From a virus: 30,531 bases of DNA. How positions within the stretch are numbered: position 1 is the first letter of the stretch; each line of letters begins with the position of its first letter. A model generated the notes under the pieces. The model was given only the letters and a program-made list of their open reading frames with translations, ran no database searches and had not been told where the DNA came from. The stretch is taken from positions 1-30,531 of the IMG/VR virus record IMGVR_UViG_3300010297_000048; one strand, given 5' to 3'. Shown here piece by piece: positions 22,797 through 29,100 of the stretch. The translations under genes and the position numbers were made by a program.

Positions 22797-23150
22797 ATGC
22801 CAAGAAAAAAAATCAAAAACCTAGATCAAATTTCTCAAGCCCACGGAAAAGAAGAAAAGTTTCAGCCGACAACCTTGGAGCAAATTTGGGGGTCAGATGG
22901 AACAGATAAATATTTCACAACGAATCAAGAAGAGTACGAGCAGTGGATTCAGTCTGCTCCAAAATCTGATTTGTTCAAACACGCGACAAAAGTTGGTTTT
23001 GTTCCGACAGACAATGTAGGAATGTTGAGAAAGAAATTGGTGCAAGAGTTTAAAAAAGTTATGAGCACATACAAATTTCCAACTGGTAAAGACAAAAAGA
23101 ATCCAAATATCAGCAAAAAAGCTTTAGATATTCTAAAAGAAGGCTCATAA
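22797..23150 (+). CDS. conserved-type hypothetical phage protein, 117 aa
   Basis: The protein begins MPRKKIKNLDQISQAHGKEE and contains WGSDGTDKYFTTNQEEYEQW, then DLFKHATKVGFVPTDNVGML and a basic C-terminus. I recall similar small proteins next to capsid genes of T4-like cyanophages, but the role is unknown to me. It is alpha-helical and charged, with AAGGA before the ATG. It stands between the capsid terminator and the GTGTAAT motif, so it may be a one-gene transcript. TATATAATA at about 22776 is a possible promoter box. Confidence 0.65.
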   Translation: MPRKKIKNLDQISQAHGKEEKFQPTTLEQIWGSDGTDKYFTTNQEEYEQWIQSAPKSDLFKHATKVGFVPTDNVGMLRKKLVQEFKKVMSTYKFPTGKDKKNPNISKKALDILKEGS

Positions 23151-23160
23151 GTGTAATTTT
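23151..23160 (+). promoter_or_regulatory. candidate late promoter motif (GTGTAATTTT)
   Basis: GTGTAATTTT begins directly after a TAA stop and 15 nt before the ATG at 23166. No Shine-Dalgarno is present. Confidence 0.5.
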
Positions 23161-23165
23161 ATTAA

Positions 23166-23687
23166 ATGGCTCAGTTTAATAGAATACAGGTATCTCAAAT
23201 AAATCAAGAAGATTTTTCTGGTTTTATCGAAGACACTTTAAACGGGAAAACTGGACTTTACAGACCAACTGGAGCTTCTGGGTCATTTCAATTCAATAGC
23301 GGAGGCTATTTCGGAGAAACGAATTTATCGTTTTATAACAATAAGATAGGATTCAATCAACCTACCCCTTCTTATGACTTTGAGTTAAGCGGAAAAAACT
23401 TGAAGGTAATAGGAACGGGGTATTTTGATGATATTTATTTGGGCGTTTATCAGGTAACAACAAACAATAATTTAAATGCCTCTGGAGAATATTTAGAAAA
23501 TTTAACAACCCAACAAGTTTCAATTATTAGTGGCTTGTTGAAAACAGGCTACATGTCGAGTGGATATATAACTGGGAATTACTATCCATTGTCAAACCCT
23601 TCTGGTTTTATAACGGGATCAGACGCTGTTTCAGCAACTGGATTGAATTTAGAAAACAATATAATAGCAAACCAAGTTTTTAGTTAA
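23166..23687 (+). CDS. small fibre/adaptor protein sharing an N-terminus with the collagen-like fibre
   Basis: This 173-residue protein opens with MAQFNRIQVSQINQEDFSGF, closely matching the start of the 803-residue fibre at 8974. The next section (PTGASGSFQFNSGGYFG, then NKIGFNQPTPSYDFELSG) resembles fibre modules of the QFNNGG and GIGTTSPxxKLHV kind found in the giant fibre at 26177. It is probably a short fibre, or a base onto which other fibre chains attach. The C-terminus is rich in SGY/TGY turns. No enzymatic motif is present. Confidence 0.65.
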   Translation: MAQFNRIQVSQINQEDFSGFIEDTLNGKTGLYRPTGASGSFQFNSGGYFGETNLSFYNNKIGFNQPTPSYDFELSGKNLKVIGTGYFDDIYLGVYQVTTNNNLNASGEYLENLTTQQVSIISGLLKTGYMSSGYITGNYYPLSNPSGFITGSDAVSATGLNLENNIIANQVFS

Positions 23688-23688
23688 T

Positions 23689-24045
23689 ATGGCTACATTT
23701 ACAAAACAAAAACTGAGTCAATCATCAAACGGAAGACAAATAGTTGTTGACACAACTGCCAGATCAACAGCTAGGCTAATTCACACATCAACTTCTGGAA
23801 CAACGAATTGGGATGAAATTTGGATTTACGCCACAAATGTTTCTTCTAGCGATGCCGTATTAACAATTTGCTGGGGCGGGACAACTGCTGACACAGATGA
23901 AATGCACATTACAATTCCATCCAAGCAAGGAAGGACGCTTGTTGTTGATGGAAAACTCCTGCAAAATTCGCTACAAGTAAGAGCCTATGCTTCTGTTGTA
24001 AGCGTTATTAACATTGACGGCTTTGTAAATAGAATAACGCAATGA
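23689..24045 (+). CDS. small virion protein, 118 aa
   Basis: The protein begins MATFTKQKLSQSSNGRQIVV and is a compact all-beta domain (WDEIWIYATNVSSSDAVLTI, a CWGGTTADTDEMHITIP strand pair and a terminal VSVINIDGFVNRI). I recall proteins of this size and pattern among tail-associated proteins of large environmental phages, but no function. Its stop overlaps the ATG of a 23-codon reading frame (ATGA), and it lies among fibre genes, so it is probably part of the tail or fibre assembly. Confidence 0.65.
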   Translation: MATFTKQKLSQSSNGRQIVVDTTARSTARLIHTSTSGTTNWDEIWIYATNVSSSDAVLTICWGGTTADTDEMHITIPSKQGRTLVVDGKLLQNSLQVRAYASVVSVINIDGFVNRITQ

Positions 24046-24113
24046 GAAGATTCACTTTAACAAAAACGAATTTGTCAAGTAGAAGCTGCAAGGGGAGAAG
24101 ATTTTTTCTTTAA
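24042..24113 (+). CDS. 23-aa microORF, possible remnant of a paralogue
   Basis: The frame starts at the ATGA overlap with the previous stop and ends with TAATG overlapping the glycosyltransferase start, so it is coupled at both ends. It encodes MRRFTLTKTNLSSRSCKGRR plus three residues. The start resembles that of the preceding protein (MATFTKQKLSQSSNGRQ), suggesting a truncated copy of that gene, kept either as a translational bridge or as a decayed duplicate. Confidence 0.4.
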   Translation: MRRFTLTKTNLSSRSCKGRRFFL

Positions 24114-25072
24114 TGGAATTGGGGCCAATTTTACTTATTCGGAACGACGGGGAGACAGTTGTTTCTTTAAAAGAAGAAGAAAAGAATGTGTTTTCCCTGC
24201 CAGACGAAAATTACTTTTTTAAAATATTGACTGGCTCTGACAATATAACCACAAAGGTTAAAGAAATTCTTTGTCAGCAAAAAATTGATCCGCCAACGAC
24301 TTGTTCTCAAAAAAATATTCAAAGCTTTTGTTTCGTTACAACGGATCAGTTGAAATCAGAAGCAGCCATCCTCCTTTTTTCCTTGAGGCAACACCACGAT
24401 CAAGAAGTTTTTGTTGTTGCGGATCAGCCATCTATCGACTACTTAAAGGCTTTCGACTTCAAAAATGTAAATTATAAACTATTCAAAGTAGAAGAAAAAG
24501 TTGTCTCAGAGTTGAGAAAAAAATATGATCACATAAATACATTTCATAAAGTTGATTGCATTTATGCAAAAATGTATGCGATGGAATGGGCTTTGGAATC
24601 ACATAGTAATACATTTTTTCTTGATAGTGATATTATTGTTTTAAATTCTTTGCAAGAAAATTTTTGCTTGGATATTTGCTTTTCTAAACATAACCACGAA
24701 GAAATGAGGCTTGACAATAGAGTGGGAATATATAATGCGGGATATGTTTTTTGCTCTAATAAGGACTTTCCGAATTGGTGGAGAGAAAATTATATTACAA
24801 GATCTTTATTCTACGAGCAGGAGTGCATGAACAGGGCAGTTCAAAGATTTTCTTTGCAGATATTCTCAGAAAATCATAATGTGGGATTTTGGAGGTTTAA
24901 ATATCCGACAAACAATATCAAATCATTTCATAATCATCTGTCTACATCTTTCGATGAAAATCAGCCAGCCCAAATAAAAGAAAAAAATTTGAAGTTAAGA
25001 AAATTCATTTATGAGTATTTGCAAAAAAACAACTTCAAAGAACTTCTTGATTTTATAAAGGGCGTACTATGA
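24113..25072 (+). CDS. glycosyltransferase, GT-A fold
   Basis: This 319-residue protein is a likely nucleotide-sugar glycosyltransferase. Residues 71-110 start the Rossmann-like half (FCFVTTDQLKSEAAILLFSL). A metal-binding DxD sits in FFLDSDIIVLNSL (D171, D173), followed by IYNAGYVFCS (207-216), as in GT-A enzymes that keep a NAG motif, and FYEQECMNRA. The first ~65 residues form a separate segment of unknown role. It is coupled to the sulfotransferase-like gene by a 4-nt overlap and lies among fibre genes, so it may glycosylate virion fibres; modification of host surface or phage DNA is the alternative. The acceptor and sugar cannot be told. Confidence 0.75.
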   Translation: MELGPILLIRNDGETVVSLKEEEKNVFSLPDENYFFKILTGSDNITTKVKEILCQQKIDPPTTCSQKNIQSFCFVTTDQLKSEAAILLFSLRQHHDQEVFVVADQPSIDYLKAFDFKNVNYKLFKVEEKVVSELRKKYDHINTFHKVDCIYAKMYAMEWALESHSNTFFLDSDIIVLNSLQENFCLDICFSKHNHEEMRLDNRVGIYNAGYVFCSNKDFPNWWRENYITRSLFYEQECMNRAVQRFSLQIFSENHNVGFWRFKYPTNNIKSFHNHLSTSFDENQPAQIKEKNLKLRKFIYEYLQKNNFKELLDFIKGVL

Positions 25073-25809
25073 ATCAAAAAAACAAAATAGCATTTATTCA
25101 TTTTGGAAAAGCTGGCGGCGTATACATAAACAGATATTTCAGAGAAAGAATACTAAAAAACAAAAACTCAATTAACAAAAATTTATGGCTCGAAAGTCAC
25201 AAAAACAAAAATATAGCGGGAAGAGATTGGAACAAGCAAGAATTAATTGAGTTCTCAAAACTAGAAAATCCAGATGGTATTATTTTTGTTCATAATCATC
25301 ACAACAATTGGGATTCTGAAATTTTAAAAGAATACAAATCAAACGGATGGTTTACATTTTGCTTTTTGAGAGATCCGAAAGACATAATTTGTTCTTTGTA
25401 TTTTTTCAGCAAAAAGCTTATCGAGAATGGAGGACATACGGCGATTGGTCCATTGGGGGTTTTGGCGGGATATAAAAAACACGGAGCTTTTCAAGTTATA
25501 GATGTGGAAGCGGTTACGCTAGATCAGTTTGTTCTAAAAATGATAGAAGATAAAAATCAACATATTTTTTGGAAGCTTCCAGATTATATAGATGATTTAA
25601 GCTATGCGAAACAGATAAACGAAAAAAATTTAAAGCAATTTTTCAGAGATTTTTTTAGTCACTGTTATTTCGCTATGAGAAAGGCTAATGTGTCTTCTAA
25701 TATGGGTTATAATTTTTACAGGGCAATTGGAGAGATTTCTGACGCAACCCATGAAAAACTCGTTTCTCATCCAGAATACATAAAATACAAAGACTATTTG
25801 GATAAATAG
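25069..25809 (+). CDS. sulfotransferase-like protein
   Basis: This 246-residue protein resembles carbohydrate sulfotransferases, which move sulfate from PAPS to a hydroxyl group. The 5'-phosphosulfate loop is AFIHFGKAGGVYINRYF (8-24), with the usual P-loop-like GKAGG. The 3'-phosphate segment is TFCFLRDPKDIICSLYF (R101, S109). It overlaps the glycosyltransferase gene by 4 nt, so the pair is co-expressed, and a sugar laid down by the first may be sulfated by the second. The C-terminal half is more divergent. No signal peptide or membrane segment is present, so it would act in the host cytoplasm. Confidence 0.75.
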   Translation: MNQKNKIAFIHFGKAGGVYINRYFRERILKNKNSINKNLWLESHKNKNIAGRDWNKQELIEFSKLENPDGIIFVHNHHNNWDSEILKEYKSNGWFTFCFLRDPKDIICSLYFFSKKLIENGGHTAIGPLGVLAGYKKHGAFQVIDVEAVTLDQFVLKMIEDKNQHIFWKLPDYIDDLSYAKQINEKNLKQFFRDFFSHCYFAMRKANVSSNMGYNFYRAIGEISDATHEKLVSHPEYIKYKDYLDK

Positions 25810-25821
25810 GCAAAAAAATAA

Positions 25822-25831
25822 GTGTAATATA
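25822..25831 (+). promoter_or_regulatory. candidate late promoter motif (GTGTAATATA)
   Basis: GTGTAATATA starts exactly 15 nt before the ATG at 25837, at the head of the giant fibre transcript. There is no Shine-Dalgarno in between. Confidence 0.55.
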
Positions 25832-25836
25832 CCTAT

Positions 25837-26175
25837 ATGAGTACCTATAACATAAGCGTAACTCAGGGGGAAACGCTGGATTTAGATTTGACTTTAAAGG
25901 ATTCTAATGGGAATCCCGTTAATCTTTCTGGATACAATATCAGGGGAAAAGTCAAATATTCTTATGGGTATCCAAACGCAATTTATGATTTAGAGCCAGC
26001 TATTTCTGGAGACGGAACAAGCGGTTTTGTAAACGTAACAATTGAGGCAACTGGAACCGCGTCCCTTCCGGTAACAAAAGCTTATTACGAAATCGAAAGA
26101 TACACCAACGATGACGTTTTTGTTGGTAGTATTCTAAAAGGCACTTTCACGGTCAATCCACAGGTAGGAGCATAA
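25837..26175 (+). CDS. small Ig-like/baseplate adaptor-type protein, 112 aa
   Basis: The protein begins MSTYNISVTQGETLDLDLTL and continues KDSNGNPVNLSGYNIRGKVK. This pattern is common at the N-terminus of phage baseplate or fibre-attachment proteins (BppU-like or Ig-like beta sandwich). The rest is all beta, ending GSILKGTFTVNPQVGA. The next gene starts 1 nt after its stop, with TAGGAG near its end serving as that gene's ribosome site. Probably an adaptor joining the giant fibre to the tail. Confidence 0.65.
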   Translation: MSTYNISVTQGETLDLDLTLKDSNGNPVNLSGYNIRGKVKYSYGYPNAIYDLEPAISGDGTSGFVNVTIEATGTASLPVTKAYYEIERYTNDDVFVGSILKGTFTVNPQVGA

Positions 26176-26176
26176 A

Positions 26177-29100
26177 ATGGCAGAACAAGTAGAAGTAATA
26201 ATACAGGCTGGGAATACGATTGAGGTAAATCCTTCTACTTCTGGAATTACGGTAGAAATCGGAGACTCTACTCCACAAGGAGGACCGGCTGGAACAAGCG
26301 GATCTTCTGGATCAAGCGGGTCAAGTGGATCGAGTGGGTCTTCTGGGTCAAGTGGATCAAGTGGGTCTTCTGGGACAAGTGGCTCTGGCGGATCAAGCGG
26401 AACAAGTGGCTCTGGCGGATCGAGCGGAACAAGCGGAACCAGTGGTGTATCTGGAACGAGTGGAACAAGCGGAACTTCTGGCATTTCTGGAACAAGTGGG
26501 TCTTCTGGATCGAGTGGATCAAGTGGGCAAAGTGGGCTTCCCGGTAGTTCTGGAACAAGTGGTTCTTCCGGCGCGGCGGGATCGAGCGGAACTTCTGGGA
26601 TTGATGGTGGTCTTATAGTTCGTTACGACTATAGTGACTCAACAAGCATGTCCAATCCCGGAAATGGATATTTGAGATTTAGTGCCGCCGCCCAATACGC
26701 TTATATAAATCAGGCCACTAGAATGACTCTTAGTGGAAGAGATAGAAATGATTCTCTTGTTTATCAGGTTTATCAAATTTTAAACTCTGTTTCTAATTCA
26801 AATCAAATTGCTATACTGACGGTTTATAAAGAAAGTCAACCGACAATGTTTGCCTCCTTCAAGGTTACGGCAACCAATATAACTGCAACTAGTTATGCGG
26901 ATTTGGACATTTCATATATAAATGCGTCTTCAGATTTTTACTTGGTTGGAGAAGATCGCGTTGTTCTTGCTTACGAAATAGTTGGATCTGATGGAACAAG
27001 CGGAAGTTCTGGAACAAGCGGAAATTCTGGAACAAGTGGAACGAGCGGAACAAGTGGATCTTCTGGTTCAAGTGGAACCTCTGGATCTAGCGGCACAAGT
27101 GGTTCCTCTGGATCTTCTGGGTCTTCTGGATCTTCTGGAACATCTGGTATAAATGGAACTTCTGGAACGTCTGGTATAAATGGAACTTCTGGAACAGACG
27201 GCACTTCTGGTTCGTCAGGAACTTCTGGTTCGTCAGGAACTTCTGGTTCATCAGGAACTTCTGGATCGTCAGGAACTTCGGGTTCAGACGGAAACTCTGG
27301 AGGCATTGAGTTTCAATATACATTTAGTTCTAGTACATCAGAAACAGATCCCGGCGCAGGATATTTGAGACTAAATGATTTAACTCAGTCTAGCTCCACT
27401 TTCGTTTTTATTGACACTGTAGATTTCTTTTATCACAACTTAACAAGTTACTTGTTGAGTATAGCTGATGTAAGCGGAACAGAAAAAGGATTTTTTCAAA
27501 TAGCCAATAGAACAGATCCATCTAAACACTTATTATTTAAAATAACTAGTTCTGTTTATGATTCTGGCGGATTTGTTAAAATCGGGGTAACGAATTTGGC
27601 TAGTTCGTCTTCTTCTCCGTTTGCCAACAATGACAGTATTGTTATATCTGTAACCAGAAGTGGCAACCCCGGAACCAGTGGAACCAGCGGATCGAGTGGA
27701 ACTTCTGGATTGGATGGATCATCTGGTACAAGTGGGTCTTCTGGAACGAGTGGAACGAGTGGAACAAGTGGATCTTCTGGTTCAAGTGGAACCTCTGGAT
27801 CTAGCGGCACAAGTGGAAGAGATGGAAATTTTGGTGGAGCCAGTTTTAAGTATAACTTTCTCACTTCAACAACGCAGCTTGATCCGGGATCGGGTAATTT
27901 CAAATTAAATAATGCCAGCCAAAGTTCTTCTACGGCAATTTATATAGATCAAATAGATTTGGGTGGAACAGATATTTCGCAATACCTACAAACAGTTGAT
28001 GACTCTACTTCTACAATCAAAGGTCATGTAAAACTGTCGAAAGAATTTTCTAGCGCAGATTTTATCTTGGGTACAATTTCCTCTGTTTCTTATGATTCTG
28101 GTGGTTTTTATATAATAAATATTTCGGTTGTAGATCAGTCAACTTCTTCTCCTTTTTCGAGCGGAGATGATATAGTGTTGACTTTCGCGAGAACTGGCGA
28201 TAAGGGAGACGATGGTACGAGCGGGTCTTCTGGCACAAGTGGGTCTTCTGGCACAAGCGGCTCAAGCGGTTCTTCTGGTTCTAGTGGAACGTCTGGATCA
28301 AGTGGCACAAGTGGAACGTCTGGATCTGCCGGTGGAGAAGGTGGAGCATCTTTTGTTTACAATTTTGACTCATCAACAACTGGGTCAGATCCGGGTAGCG
28401 GAAATATAAGACTAAATAATGCGACCCAAAATTCTTCAACAGCTATTTATATTGACACAATAACTTTAACTAGCGCAAATATAAACTCTTTTCTTTCTGC
28501 TATTGGAAGTTTAACTGGGTCTCCAAAGGGATACGTAAAATTAACGAAAAAAACTTCTCCTCAAGATTTTTTGCTTTTTAATATAACGGGCTCTTCTTAT
28601 GACTCTGGTGGGTTCTACAATATAGCAGTTACAAATTCTGCATCTTCAAGCTCTTCTCCTTTTTCTGATGGAGATGATTTGGATGTATCGTTTACGACAA
28701 ATGGAAACGACGGAACAAGTGGAACATCTGGAACTTCGGGTACGAATGGAGTAGCTACTGCCGGTGGATCTCAAGGAGACGTTCAATTTAATAATGGTGG
28801 CGCAGTATACGGCGTATCAAACTTAAACTGGGATGGAAATGGTCTTTACTCTAATGGTTACATAAGTGGTCAAGCTATAAGCGGTCAGAACTTGTTTGGT
28901 ATTTCTGGTGAATTTGGAACTGCCGCTAGAGGGGCAAGTGCTTCCACTCCCAGCAGTCTAGTGAGGATTCATGGGTACGACAATCCAAAGATTTCTCTAT
29001 ACGCTTCGAATGGCTGGTCTAACTGGGAAATTCATGGCGGCGTCAATGACTACCTTGAAATCAAAAATGCTGGTACTAATCCTAACAAGTATGTCAATTT

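Larger units (their letters stand above)
26282..28756 (+). repeat. five Gly-X-Y rods (112 triplets) alternating with four globular modules
   Basis: The triplet register is unbroken inside each block. X and Y are nearly always Ser or Thr. Exceptions are GPA, GLP, GNP, GKx-type and a few Asp/Asn triplets, mostly at block ends. Rods become shorter along the protein (36, 35, 19, 16, 6 triplets). Confidence 0.85.

Noticed and set aside
26134-28409. several proline- or histidine-rich frames opposite or offset to the fibre rods
   Set aside because: They are frame shadows of Gly-Ser/Thr codons (for example PEVPLVP or FHLFQ repeats) within one uninterrupted fibre frame.
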